This document shows, piece after piece, positions 32,896 to 41,331 of a stretch of 64,000 bases of DNA (its first letter is position 1; each line of letters begins with the position of its first letter). Origin of the DNA: JAFECT01 sp964432415 (GTDB lineage Bacteria > Pseudomonadota > Alphaproteobacteria > Caulobacterales > Caulobacteraceae); NCBI GenBank assembly GCA_964432415.1, contig CAYSNW010000013.1:1-64000 (forward strand). Direction: 5' to 3'. The notes under the pieces are model-generated. The model was not told where the DNA came from. It ran no database searches and was given only the letters and a program-made list of their open reading frames with translations. A program made the translations under genes and the position numbers.

Positions 32896-34723
32896 GGGCC
32901 AGAAGCGCGGTCAGGGCGCCGGGGGTGACCCCCTCGATGCGCCCAGCCTGGCCCAGCGTCAGGGGCCGGACCGCCGAAAGCTTCTCGCGGCACTCGTTGG
33001 ACAGGCCCCCGATCGCCGCATAGTCGAGATCGGCGGGCAGGCGCAGGTCCTCCTCGCGATGGAAGGCCGCCGCGTCCGCTGCCTGGCGGTCGAGATAGCC
33101 GGCATACAGTGCGTCGATCTCGATCTGCTCCACCGCCTCGCGCGGCCATTCGGCCAGTTCAGGCCAGACGCCAGCGAAGCGTTCGACGCTCGCGCCGGTG
33201 TAGGCCAGGAGTTGCAGCAGGGAACGCTTCTGGCCGTCCGGATTGACGGTAAGACCGACCTCGGAGGCCTGTTTCGGCGTCAATGTCATGGCCTGGGCGC
33301 GAGCCCGGGCGTGGTCGATCGCCGACTGCTTTTCGCCAAAGCGTGCAAGGCGTTCCGCGCCCACGACGCCGAGGACGCCGCCACGTTGAGTCAACCGTTG
33401 ATCGGCGTTGTCGGCCCGGAGCGTCAGGCGGAACTCGGCGCGGCTGGTGAACATGCGGTAGGGCTCGGTCACGCCGCGGGTCACCAGGTCGTCGATCATC
33501 ACTCCGAGGTAGGCTTCATCGCGGGCGAAGGTCACCGCCTCCTGGCCCCCCGCGGCGCGGGCCGCGTTCAGTCCGGCGACCAGGCCCTGGGCTCCCGCCT
33601 CTTCATAGCCGGTCGTTCCGTTGATCTGGCCGGCGAGGTAGAGGCCGCCCAGACGCTTGGTCTCCAGCGTCGGGTAGAGCTCACGGGGATCGACATAGTC
33701 GTATTCGATGGCGTAGCCGTAGCGGCGCACCTCGACCTGTTCGAGGCCCACGATCGTGCGCAGGAACAGGCCTTGCGTCTCCTCCGACACCGAGGTCGAG
33801 ATGCCGTTAGGGTAGACGGTGTCGTCGTCCAGGCCCTCGGGCTCCAGAAAGATCTGGTGGCTCGACTTGTCGGCGAAACGCACCACCTTGTCCTCGATCG
33901 AGGGGCAGTAGCGCGGGCCGCGCCCAGACAACTTACCGCCGTAGACCGCCGATTCCCCCAGCCGCTCGGCGATGATCCGGTGGGTCTCCGCATTGGTCCA
34001 GGTGATGCCGCAGGCGACCTGGGGCGTGGTGATGGCCGGGGTCAGGAAGGAGAAGGGCACAGGCTCGGCGTCGCCAGGCTGCATCTCCAGCCGATCCCAG
34101 GCGATGGTCGAGCCGACCAGCCGCGCGGGGGTGCCGGTCTTCAGCCGGCCCATGCGCAAACCCAGGCCGTACAGGCGATCGGACAGGCCGATAGCCGGCG
34201 CCTCGCCGACCCGGCCGGCGGCGATCCGGGTGTCGCCCAGGTGGATGACGCCCTTCAGAAAGGTGCCGGTGGTCAGGACTATGCGTGGGGCGGCGTAGAC
34301 CGCTCCCGACGCGCCAACCACCCCGGTGACCTTGTCGCCCTCGACCCGAAGGTCCTCGACCGCCTCAGCCCGGACTTCAAGGTTCGGATAGTCCAGCAGC
34401 TCGGCCTGCATGGCCTCGCGATAGAGCTTGCGGTCGATCTGGGCCCGGGGGCCGCGCACAGCCGGTCCCTTGGAGCGGTTGAGCAGGCGGAACTGGATGC
34501 CCGCCCGGTCAGCCAGACGGCCCATCAGGCCGTCCAGGGCGTCGATCTCGCGCACCAGGTGGCCCTTGCCCAGCCCGCCGATGGCCGGATTGCACGACAT
34601 CTCGCCCAGGGTCTCGATCCGGTGGGTGAGCAGCAGGGTGCGGGCGCCCACGCGCGCCGCGGCGGCCGCGGCTTCACAGCCGGCGTGCCCCCCTCCGATC
34701 ACGATCACATCCCAGGTCGACAT
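32864..34723 (-). CDS. mnmG: tRNA U34 carboxymethylaminomethyl synthase subunit MnmG
   Basis: A 619-residue FAD protein (GidA). The N-terminal FAD site is VIGGGHAGCEAAAAAARVG; MSCNPAIGGLGKGHLVREID and the central YCPSIEDKVVRF and GQINGTTGYEEAGAQG blocks are invariant in the family. With MnmE it makes the cmnm5 modification of U34 in tRNAs. Length is normal. mnmG is separated from mnmE by 135 bp that contain an intrinsic terminator and a parS site, so it may have its own promoter. Confidence 0.97.
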   Translation of the reverse strand: MSTWDVIVIGGGHAGCEAAAAAARVGARTLLLTHRIETLGEMSCNPAIGGLGKGHLVREIDALDGLMGRLADRAGIQFRLLNRSKGPAVRGPRAQIDRKLYREAMQAELLDYPNLEVRAEAVEDLRVEGDKVTGVVGASGAVYAAPRIVLTTGTFLKGVIHLGDTRIAAGRVGEAPAIGLSDRLYGLGLRMGRLKTGTPARLVGSTIAWDRLEMQPGDAEPVPFSFLTPAITTPQVACGITWTNAETHRIIAERLGESAVYGGKLSGRGPRYCPSIEDKVVRFADKSSHQIFLEPEGLDDDTVYPNGISTSVSEETQGLFLRTIVGLEQVEVRRYGYAIEYDYVDPRELYPTLETKRLGGLYLAGQINGTTGYEEAGAQGLVAGLNAARAAGGQEAVTFARDEAYLGVMIDDLVTRGVTEPYRMFTSRAEFRLTLRADNADQRLTQRGGVLGVVGAERLARFGEKQSAIDHARARAQAMTLTPKQASEVGLTVNPDGQKRSLLQLLAYTGASVERFAGVWPELAEWPREAVEQIEIDALYAGYLDRQAADAAAFHREEDLRLPADLDYAAIGGLSNECREKLSAVRPLTLGQAGRIEGVTPGALTALLAHVRRFGARAA

Positions 34724-34751
34724 CTGTTGCGGGCCAGGCTTCCGGGCGATG

Positions 34752-34777
34752 AAAAACGCCCCCGACGGGCGGGGGCG
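34752..34777 (-). terminator. intrinsic terminator downstream of mnmE
   Basis: On the minus strand a CGCCCCC/GGGGGCG stem (34771-34777 with 34757-34763) is followed by TTTTT (complement of 34752-34756). It would end the mnmE transcript before mnmG. Confidence 0.75.
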
Positions 34778-34841
34778 GAACCGATCCGGCTATAGCAGAC
34801 CGGGGGCGCAGGGTCGACTCGCCTGTCGGGGGATGCGGGGC

Positions 34842-34857
34842 TGTTTCACGTGAAACA
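34842..34857. other. parS: parS centromere site, perfect
   Basis: TGTTTCACGTGAAACA, identical to the 16-bp ParB-binding consensus. It lies in the mnmG-mnmE gap, one base from the mnmE stop, 7.5 kb from the origin. Confidence 0.96.
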
Positions 34858-34858
34858 T

Positions 34859-36208
34859 TCACTTGCCGATGCAGAAGCTCGCGAACACCACATCGAGCAC
34901 ATCTTCCATGTCGACGCGCCCGGCGACCCGCTCCAGGGCGCGCGCCGCCAGCCGCAGGTCCTCCGCCGCCAGCTCCGGGCCCAGCTCCAGACCCTGCAGT
35001 CCGCGCTCGAAATGGGCCCGGGCCTCGGTCAGCCGCTGCCGGTGCCGCAGTCGGGTCACGGCCGGGAAGTCCGCGCCGGACAGGTCGCCCACAACCCGGT
35101 CGGTCAAGCGGCGTTCCAACTCCTCGATCCCAGCCTCCGTGACCGCGCTCAACTCAACCACCCCAAGACCCAGGCGATCCGCCTCGGCCCGGGCCGAGGC
35201 GGCGGAAGGCCCCCCCGGGAGGTCCGCCTTGTTCAGGATCAGCAGATCCCCGGGACGCAGCAGGTCCGCCGCCTCCCGCCAGGCCTCGCCGCCGACGGAG
35301 CCGTCCACCACCCACAGCCGCATCGCCGCCGCATCCGCGGCCGCCCGGGCCCGTCGCACGCCCTCGGCCTCGATCGCCTCGCCGGTGACTCGCAATCCCG
35401 CGGTGTCCGACAGCCAGACCCGATAGCCCTCGAGCTGGAAACTGGCCTCGATCACATCGCGGGTCGTCCCCGCCACCGGGGTCACGATAGCCGCTTCCCG
35501 CCGGACCAGGCGATTGAAAAGGCTGGACTTCCCGGCGTTGGGCGCGCCGACGACCGCGACACGGAACCCCTCACGCACCCGCTCGCCCCGATCGGCGCCG
35601 GCCAGGGCCCGGTCGATGTCGGCGATCAGGCCCGTGATCACAGGACCGGTCCGGGCGGCGAGCCTGCCGGGCAGGTCGTCATCCGGGAAATCGATTTCCG
35701 CCTCAAGCAGGGCCAGGGTCTCCACGAGGGTGGTGCGCCAAGCGCCGTAGCGCCGCCCGAGCGCCCCCTCCAGCTGGTCCAGGGCCTGGCGCCGCTGGGC
35801 TTCGGTTTCCGCATCGACCAGATCGGCGATCGCCTCGGCCTGGGTCAGGTCCAGCTTGCCGTGCTCGAAGGCCCGGCGGGTGAACTCACCGGCCTCGGCG
35901 GGGCGCAGGCCGATATCCGAAAGAGCCTCGCCGAGCGCCCCCACGACTGCGCGGCCGCCGTGAAGGTGCAGTTCGACACAGTCCTCGCCGGTGTAGCTCC
36001 CCGGTCCCGGCATCCACAGCACGAGGGCCTGGTCCAGCTCAGCCCCGCCAACGTCCTTCAATCGGCGCACCGCAGCCTGTCTCGGGGCGGGCCGGCGCCC
36101 GGCGGTCAGGCGGTCGAGTGCTTCCCCGGCGGCGGGGCCGGACAGGCGCACCACCGCCACCGCCGCCCGGCCGGGCGCGGTGGCCAAGGCGAAGATGGTG
36201 TCGTTCAC
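34859..36208 (-). CDS. mnmE: tRNA modification GTPase MnmE
   Basis: A 449-residue GTPase (TrmE). N-terminal folate-binding domain (FALATAPGRAAVAVVRLSG), then the helical region split by the G domain: G1 VVGAPNAGKSSLFNRL at about residue 220, G3 SDTAGLR, G4 NKADLPGG. It ends in the family's absolute C-terminal CIGK with the catalytic-site cysteine. Works with MnmG on tRNA U34. Start is GTG 36208, overlapping the DUF6489 gene by 4 bp. Confidence 0.97.
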   Translation of the reverse strand: MNDTIFALATAPGRAAVAVVRLSGPAAGEALDRLTAGRRPAPRQAAVRRLKDVGGAELDQALVLWMPGPGSYTGEDCVELHLHGGRAVVGALGEALSDIGLRPAEAGEFTRRAFEHGKLDLTQAEAIADLVDAETEAQRRQALDQLEGALGRRYGAWRTTLVETLALLEAEIDFPDDDLPGRLAARTGPVITGLIADIDRALAGADRGERVREGFRVAVVGAPNAGKSSLFNRLVRREAAIVTPVAGTTRDVIEASFQLEGYRVWLSDTAGLRVTGEAIEAEGVRRARAAADAAAMRLWVVDGSVGGEAWREAADLLRPGDLLILNKADLPGGPSAASARAEADRLGLGVVELSAVTEAGIEELERRLTDRVVGDLSGADFPAVTRLRHRQRLTEARAHFERGLQGLELGPELAAEDLRLAARALERVAGRVDMEDVLDVVFASFCIGK

Positions 36209-36453
36209 GCCTTGTCGGAGCCGCTCGCGGAGGTGGCCGCCGCGGTCATCAGCTTGCGGAACTGGTCCTGGGCCTGCATGCCGAAGGCCGTCCAGGTCTT
36301 CATCAGTTCATCGGGCTGCAGGGCCGCGATATTGGCGTCCATGCGCGATTTCATCTCGGCCACCAGCTGCTCGTTCAGGGTGGTCACGTCCGGCAGGCCC
36401 AGGAAGGCGCGGGCCTCAGCGGGCGTGCACTCGGCCTCGATCTTGACTTTCAT
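36205..36453 (-). CDS. DUF6489 family protein
   Basis: An 82-residue protein: MKVKIEAECTPAEARAFLG followed by LPDVTTLNEQLVAEMKSRM, then a helix QPDELMKTWTAFGMQAQDQF. The CTPEEAR-FLGLPDV opening defines the small DUF6489 family of alphaproteobacteria; the helices look phasin-like, but no function is known. It lies just upstream of mnmE with a 4-bp overlap and diverges from the dienelactone hydrolase gene. Confidence 0.8.
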   Translation of the reverse strand: MKVKIEAECTPAEARAFLGLPDVTTLNEQLVAEMKSRMDANIAALQPDELMKTWTAFGMQAQDQFRKLMTAAATSASGSDKA

Positions 36454-36524
36454 CGGCTCGTCCCTGTCCTAACCAGCGCCGCGCCGTCCCGACGCAGCTC
36501 GACCCTAACCTACAGGAACACGCG

Positions 36525-37226
36525 ATGCCCAACCAACGCTGGACGATCAAGACCTCCGACGGCGAATTCGGCGCCTATGTCGCAACCCCGGAAGGGCAGG
36601 GGCCCTGGCCCGCGGTGGTGGTGATCCAGGAGATCTTCGGGGTGAACCGGTTCGTGCGCGAGGTCGCCGACCGCATGGCGGGCCTGGGTTACGTGGCTGT
36701 GGCGCCCGACCTGTTCTGGCGCATCGAGCCGGGCGTCGACATCACCGACCAGACCCCGGAGGAGTGGAAACAGGCCTTCGGCTACTACCAGGCCTTCAAC
36801 GTCGACAAGGGCGTGGCCGACATCGCCGCAACGATCGCGGCCGCCCGGGCGCGGCCGGACGTGTCCGGCAAGGTCGGGGCGGTCGGCTATTGCCTGGGCG
36901 GGCTGCTGGCCTTCCTGACCGCGGCGCGCACCGACGTGGACGCCACCGTCTCCTACTACGGCGGCGGCACCGACGGTCGTCTCGGCGAGGCGGGCGGCAT
37001 CAGCAAGCCCCTGCTCATCCACCTGGCCGGCCAGGACGAGTACATTCCCGAGGCGGCCCAGGCGAAGATCAAGGAGGCCCTGAAGGGCATGCCCGGCGTC
37101 GAGATTCACATCTATCCCGGCCGCGACCACGCCTTCACCCGCACCGGCGGCGCCAACTACGACGCGGCCGACGCCCAGCTGGCCAACGGCCGCACAGCGG
37201 CTTTCTTCAAGCGGAACCTCGGCTGA
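36525..37226 (+). CDS. dienelactone hydrolase family protein
   Basis: A 233-residue alpha/beta hydrolase. The nucleophile is cysteine in GAVGYCLGGLL, about residue 125; the acid and the histidine are in LAGQDEY and YPGRDHAFTR. VVVIQEIFGVNRFVREVAD and PDLFWRIEPG are typical of the cytoplasmic DLH family, which opens lactone rings in chloroaromatic breakdown; most chromosomal copies have unknown natural substrates. Its stop overlaps the quinone oxidoreductase start (TGATG). Confidence 0.93.
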   Translation: MPNQRWTIKTSDGEFGAYVATPEGQGPWPAVVVIQEIFGVNRFVREVADRMAGLGYVAVAPDLFWRIEPGVDITDQTPEEWKQAFGYYQAFNVDKGVADIAATIAAARARPDVSGKVGAVGYCLGGLLAFLTAARTDVDATVSYYGGGTDGRLGEAGGISKPLLIHLAGQDEYIPEAAQAKIKEALKGMPGVEIHIYPGRDHAFTRTGGANYDAADAQLANGRTAAFFKRNLG

Positions 37227-38194
37227 TGCGCGCTGTCATCGTCGCCCAGGCCGGCGGGCCGGAGGTCCTGGAGCTCCAGGACATCGAGACGCCGGAACCG
37301 GGTCCCGGCCAGATCCGGGTTCGCCACGAAGCCATCGGCCTCAACTTCATCGAGGTCTATCAACGCTCGGGCCTCTACCCGCTGACCTATCCGAGCCGCC
37401 TCGGCCAGGAAGCCGCCGGGGTCGTGGAGGCCGTGGGTTCGGGCGTCACCCGCTTCGCGGCGGGCGATCGGGTCGCCTATGCCGGAACCGCCGGATCCTA
37501 CGCCGACGCCAATCTGGTCCTGGCCGACCGGGCGGTTCGAATCCCGGCGAGGGTCTCCTCTGAGGTCGGCGCCGCCAGCCTCCTAAAGGGCATGACCGCC
37601 GAATTCCTGCTGCGGCGAACGTTTCACGTGAAACAGGGCCATCCCGTCCTGGTCCACGCCGCGGCCGGCGGCGTCGGGTCGATCCTGACCCAGTGGGCGA
37701 GGGCGCTGGGCGCCATGGTGATCGGCGCCGTCGGATCGGCGGCCAAGGCCGAGATCGCCGCGCGCCAGGGCTGTGACCAGGTGCTGATCTACGGCCAGGA
37801 CGATATCGCCGAGCGCTGCAAGGCCCTGACCGGCGGAAAGGGCGTCGCCGTCGCCTACGACTCCGTGGGCAAGGACACCTTTGAGGCCTCGCTCTCCAGC
37901 CTGGCCCGGCGCGGCATGATGGTCAGCTTCGGCAACGCCTCGGGCCCGGCGCCGGCGATCGAGCCGCTGCGGCTGTCGCGCGGCGGCTCCCTGTTCCTGA
38001 CCCGTCCGACCCTGTTCGACTACATCGCCTCGACCGAAGAGCTGGACGCCTCGGCCGCCGCCCTGTTCGAGATGATCGGGTCGGGCGCGGTGAAGATCGA
38101 GATCGGGCAGCGGTTCGCACTCGCCGATGTCCGCAAGGCCCATGAGGCCCTGACCAGCCGCCAGACCACCGGCTCTACCGTGATCATTCCCTGA
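37226..38194 (+). CDS. quinone oxidoreductase (zeta-crystallin-like MDR)
   Basis: A 322-residue medium-chain dehydrogenase/reductase without zinc ligands. MRAVIVAQAGGPEVLELQD, GLNFIEVYQRSGLYP and the cofactor motif VHAAAGGVGSILTQWA identify the NADPH:quinone reductase (QOR) branch. It starts at ATG 37226, overlapping the upstream hydrolase stop. A parS-like site lies inside its coding sequence and encodes TFHVKQ around residue 133-138, an unusual double function of the DNA. Confidence 0.93.
   Translation: MRAVIVAQAGGPEVLELQDIETPEPGPGQIRVRHEAIGLNFIEVYQRSGLYPLTYPSRLGQEAAGVVEAVGSGVTRFAAGDRVAYAGTAGSYADANLVLADRAVRIPARVSSEVGAASLLKGMTAEFLLRRTFHVKQGHPVLVHAAAGGVGSILTQWARALGAMVIGAVGSAAKAEIAARQGCDQVLIYGQDDIAERCKALTGGKGVAVAYDSVGKDTFEASLSSLARRGMMVSFGNASGPAPAIEPLRLSRGGSLFLTRPTLFDYIASTEELDASAAALFEMIGSGAVKIEIGQRFALADVRKAHEALTSRQTTGSTVIIP
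37620..37635. other. parS: second parS site, inside a coding sequence
   Basis: CGTTTCACGTGAAACA: 15 of 16 match to the consensus, with the central 14-bp palindrome intact. It lies in the quinone oxidoreductase gene, 2.8 kb from the first parS and 4.7 kb from the origin. Confidence 0.88.
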
Positions 38195-38220
38195 GGCCCT
38201 GAGCCTCGGAAGCGGGCACG

Positions 38221-38250
38221 AAAAAGGGGGCGGAAAAACATCCGCCCCCT
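38221..38250 (-). terminator. intrinsic terminator of rho
   Basis: AGGGGGCGGA/TCCGCCCCCT, a 10-bp stem with a 6-base loop (38235-38240), followed on the minus strand by TTTTT. It lies 28 bp after the rho stop. On the plus strand there is no proper U-run, so it serves rho. Confidence 0.88.
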
Positions 38251-38278
38251 TCGCCGTCTCTGGTCCGGGCAGAAACCC

Positions 38279-39589
38279 CTAGGTGTTCATGCTCTGGAAG
38301 AATTCGGCGTTGTTCTTGGTCTGGCGCAGCTTGTCGATCAGGAACTCGATGGCGTCCTGGGGACCCATGGGGTTCAGGATGCGGCGAAGCACGTAGGTCT
38401 TCTGCAGGATGTCCTTGGGCGTGATCAGCTCTTCCTTGCGGGTGCCGGACTTCAGCACGTCGATGGCCGGGAAGATGCGCTTGTCCGCGACCTTGCGGTC
38501 CAGGATGATTTCCGAGTTACCGGTGCCCTTGAACTCTTCGAAGATCACCTCGTCCATGCGCGAGCCGGTGTCGATCAGGGCGGTGGCGATGATGGTCAGG
38601 GAGCCGCCTTCCTCGATGTTACGCGCAGCGCCGAAGAAGCGCTTGGGACGCTGCAGGGCGTTGGCGTCCACGCCGCCGGTCAGGACCTTGCCCGAGGACG
38701 GCACGGTGGTGTTGTAGGCGCGGCCCAGGCGGGTGACCGAGTCCAGCAGGATCACCACGTCGCGCTTGTGCTCGACCAGGCGCTTGGCCTTTTCGATCAC
38801 CATCTCGGCCACGGCCACGTGGCGCGTCGCGGGTTCGTCGAAGGTGGAGGAGATCACCTCGCCCTTCACGGTGCGCTGCATATCGGTGACTTCCTCGGGC
38901 CGTTCGTCGATGAGCAGCACGATCAGGAAGCATTCCGGGTGGTTGGTCTCGATCGACTTGGCGATGTTCTGCAGCATCACCGTCTTGCCGACCCGCGGCG
39001 GCGCCACGATCAGGCAGCGCTGGCCCTTGCCGAGCGGCGTGACGATATCGATGATCCGGCCCGAACGGTCCTTCAGGGTCGGGTCCTCGATCTCCATGCT
39101 CAGCCGCTGGTCGGGATAGAGCGGGGTCAGGTTGTCGAAGTGGACCTTGTGGCGGACGTTTTCCGGGTCCTCGAAATTGATCTGGTCGACCTTGACCAGG
39201 GCGAAATAGCGTTCGCCCTCGCGGGGGCTGCGCACCGAGCCCTCGACCGTGTCGCCGGTGCGCAGACCGTAGCGGCGGATCTGGGAGGGGGAGACGTAGA
39301 TGTCGTCGGGGCCGGCCAGGTAGTTGGCTTCCGGGCTGCGCAGGAAGCCGAAGCCGTCCTGCAGCACTTCCAAGGAGCCGGAGCCGGAGATTTCGGTGCC
39401 CTCGTCGGCCAGGGCCTTGAGGATGGCGAACATCATGTCCTGCTTGCGCAGGGTGGATGCGTTCTCGATTTCCAGCGCCTCGGCGGTGGCCAAGAGGTCG
39501 GTGGGGGACTTGTCCTTCAACTCCTGCAGCGACATGCGCTGGGTCGACAGGATTTCGGCCTCCGGCTCGAAAGCGGATTCGTCAGTCAT
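38279..39589 (-). CDS. rho: transcription termination factor Rho
   Basis: A 436-residue hexameric RNA helicase. N-terminal domain MSLQELKDKSPTDLLATAE and the RNA-binding GSGSLEVLQDGFGFLRS cold-shock fold; the motor has Walker A APPRVGKTVMLQ, Walker B VVILLDSVTRLGRAYN, the Q-loop and the R-loop GGSLTIIATALIDTGSRMDE. It terminates transcripts that are not translated. The gene is downstream of hemEHJ but separated by a 221-bp leader; it is followed by its own intrinsic terminator. Confidence 0.98.
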   Translation of the reverse strand: MTDESAFEPEAEILSTQRMSLQELKDKSPTDLLATAEALEIENASTLRKQDMMFAILKALADEGTEISGSGSLEVLQDGFGFLRSPEANYLAGPDDIYVSPSQIRRYGLRTGDTVEGSVRSPREGERYFALVKVDQINFEDPENVRHKVHFDNLTPLYPDQRLSMEIEDPTLKDRSGRIIDIVTPLGKGQRCLIVAPPRVGKTVMLQNIAKSIETNHPECFLIVLLIDERPEEVTDMQRTVKGEVISSTFDEPATRHVAVAEMVIEKAKRLVEHKRDVVILLDSVTRLGRAYNTTVPSSGKVLTGGVDANALQRPKRFFGAARNIEEGGSLTIIATALIDTGSRMDEVIFEEFKGTGNSEIILDRKVADKRIFPAIDVLKSGTRKEELITPKDILQKTYVLRRILNPMGPQDAIEFLIDKLRQTKNNAEFFQSMNT

Positions 39590-39810
39590 GGGTAGGTTTC
39601 ACTCGTCGTGCGACCGGACAGGACATCCGGCCATGGCTTGGTTTGGAGACGCGCCTTGGGTCGCGAATGCGAGGCGCGGGAGGGGAGGGACGACCTCGCC
39701 CGGACGGGCGGCGGCGGTTCCTCCTTAAGAGAGGCGACGCAGAGCCTGCGTCTCAGGGGCCACGGGAACCACACGCAGGCGGTGGCGTCAAGCGGACAGG
39801 AGGTCCCGCC
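39590..39810 (-). promoter_or_regulatory. rho leader region
   Basis: 221 bp between hemJ and rho. On the minus strand there is TTGACG near 39784, a perfect 7-bp hairpin GACGCAG/CTGCGTC (39736-39752), a TAAGGAGG sequence with no good gene behind it and a C-rich, G-poor stretch (CTCCC repeats, about 39676-39706) that could be a Rho-utilisation site for autoregulation. Inference only. Confidence 0.4.
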
Positions 39811-40278
39811 TCAGCCGCCGAACTCGGTGGTCACCGCCAGCACCATGATGATCGCGGCCAGGAACGGCAGCTCGTTGACCATCCGCCAGAACTTTTCCGG
39901 GCGCGTGTTGGCGTGGGCGGCGAAGCGCTTCCTCGCGATCGCCAGATAGTGATGCCAGCCGGTCAGGAAAAGCACCCCCGACAGCTTGGTCAGCATCCAG
40001 GGTCGGGTGACGAACGCGCCGATCGGGGCCCAGACGCCGTGGCCATAGCCGCGGCTGCGGATCCAGATCAGGGTCAGTCCCAGAATCCAGGCCACGATCA
40101 TCGCCGGATTCATGATGATTTGCAGTAACTTACGCTCCATGGTCTGGAACGTCTCGTCCATCTCCGAACCCGGCGTGGCGCGGGTGTGATAGGCGAACAG
40201 CCTCGGCAGGTAGAGCAGTCCGGCCATCCAGGCGATCACCGCCAGGATATGCAGGCCCCGGATCAGGTCGTAGTTCAT
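39811..40278 (-). CDS. hemJ: protoporphyrinogen IX oxidase HemJ
   Basis: A 155-residue membrane protein from ATG 40278 (MNYDLIRGLHILAVIAWMAG), with AGGAG upstream. It has four membrane helices and conserved His and Lys residues (LHI, ARKRFAAH). HemJ oxidises protoporphyrinogen IX in bacteria without HemG or HemY. It overlaps hemH by 4 bp (ATGA), so hemE-hemH-hemJ is a compact haem operon adjacent to the origin. Confidence 0.92.
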   Translation of the reverse strand: MNYDLIRGLHILAVIAWMAGLLYLPRLFAYHTRATPGSEMDETFQTMERKLLQIIMNPAMIVAWILGLTLIWIRSRGYGHGVWAPIGAFVTRPWMLTKLSGVLFLTGWHHYLAIARKRFAAHANTRPEKFWRMVNELPFLAAIIMVLAVTTEFGG

Positions 40279-41327
40279 GCGGCGCTCCTGACGGCCGCCC
40301 GGCTCGGGCAGCCCGCGTATCCGGCCCCGCACCAGCGCGCGCCGTCGGCCGAGGCGACACAGGCCGGCCGGCTAAGGGTTTCCCGGACCATGCGCGCCAG
40401 TCCCTCGATGAACGGCGGCGTGATCCCCAGCGTCGGGACCCGGATGTAGACCCCCATCCCGAGCGAACGGGCCAGCTCGGCATATTCATGGTCCAGTTCG
40501 ACCAGGGTCTCCACATGTTCGGAGACGAAGGCGATCGGGCAGACGACCACGCCCAGCCCCTCCGCGGCGGCTTCGGTGATGGCTTCGACGGTCGAAGGGC
40601 CGATCCATTTCAGCGGCCCCACCCGGCTCTGGTAGCAGACCTTCCAGTCCCAGCCGCCGCCCAGGCGCGCGGCGATGGCCCGAGCGCCCGCCTCAACCTG
40701 GCTCTGGTAAGGATCGCCCGCGGCGATGACCTTTTCCGGCAGGCCATGGGCGGAGAACAGCAGGCGCACCCGCTTGGGTTTTCCGGCGCTCGCCCAGGTC
40801 GCCTTGATGGCCGAGGCGTAGCCCCCCACGACGCCGGCGTCGTCGGGATAGCAGCAGATCGTCCTGACCTCGCCCGGTCCGCGATAGACCTCGCGCCAGC
40901 GTTTGAGCGACGAGGCCGTCGTGGTGGTGGAGAACTGCGGATAGAGCGGCAGCAGCAGAACCTCGTCCGGAGCGAAGGCCTCGACCGCCCGCGCGGCGTC
41001 CTCGGTGAAAGGCTTCCAGTGGCGCATGGCGATGAAGACCCGACTCTCCGTCTCGGGCGTCAGCTGCCCTAGCGCCGCTTCCAGGGCCTCGGCCTGGGCC
41101 CGGGTCTCGGGCAGGATCGGCGAGCCGCCGCCCATCAGCGCATAGTTGGCCCGCGCCGCCCTGGCCCGGGTGCGCGAGATCAGCGCCGCCAGCGCCAGCC
41201 GGACCGGTCCCGGCGCCCCGATGATCGCGGGATCGTTGAACAGGTTGAACAGGAAGGGGCGCACCGCCTCGGGGCCGTCGGGCCCGCCGAGGTTGAAAAG
41301 CACCACCGCGACCCGGCGTTTCGCCAT
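40275..41327 (-). CDS. hemH: ferrochelatase
   Basis: A 350-residue enzyme inserting Fe(II) into protoporphyrin IX. VVLFNLGGPDGPEAVRPFLFNLFND is the typical start (in two blocks), FSAHGLPEKVIAAGDPY carries the catalytic histidine, YQSRVGPLKWIGPST the metal face, and CPIAFVSEHVETLVELD the acidic motif. The C-terminus has several cysteines (CVASADGARWCGAGYAGC) like the [2Fe-2S] ferrochelatases of this lineage. Starts 4 bp after hemE. Confidence 0.96.
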   Translation of the reverse strand: MAKRRVAVVLFNLGGPDGPEAVRPFLFNLFNDPAIIGAPGPVRLALAALISRTRARAARANYALMGGGSPILPETRAQAEALEAALGQLTPETESRVFIAMRHWKPFTEDAARAVEAFAPDEVLLLPLYPQFSTTTTASSLKRWREVYRGPGEVRTICCYPDDAGVVGGYASAIKATWASAGKPKRVRLLFSAHGLPEKVIAAGDPYQSQVEAGARAIAARLGGGWDWKVCYQSRVGPLKWIGPSTVEAITEAAAEGLGVVVCPIAFVSEHVETLVELDHEYAELARSLGMGVYIRVPTLGITPPFIEGLARMVRETLSRPACVASADGARWCGAGYAGCPSRAAVRSAA

Positions 41328-41331
41328 CCGC

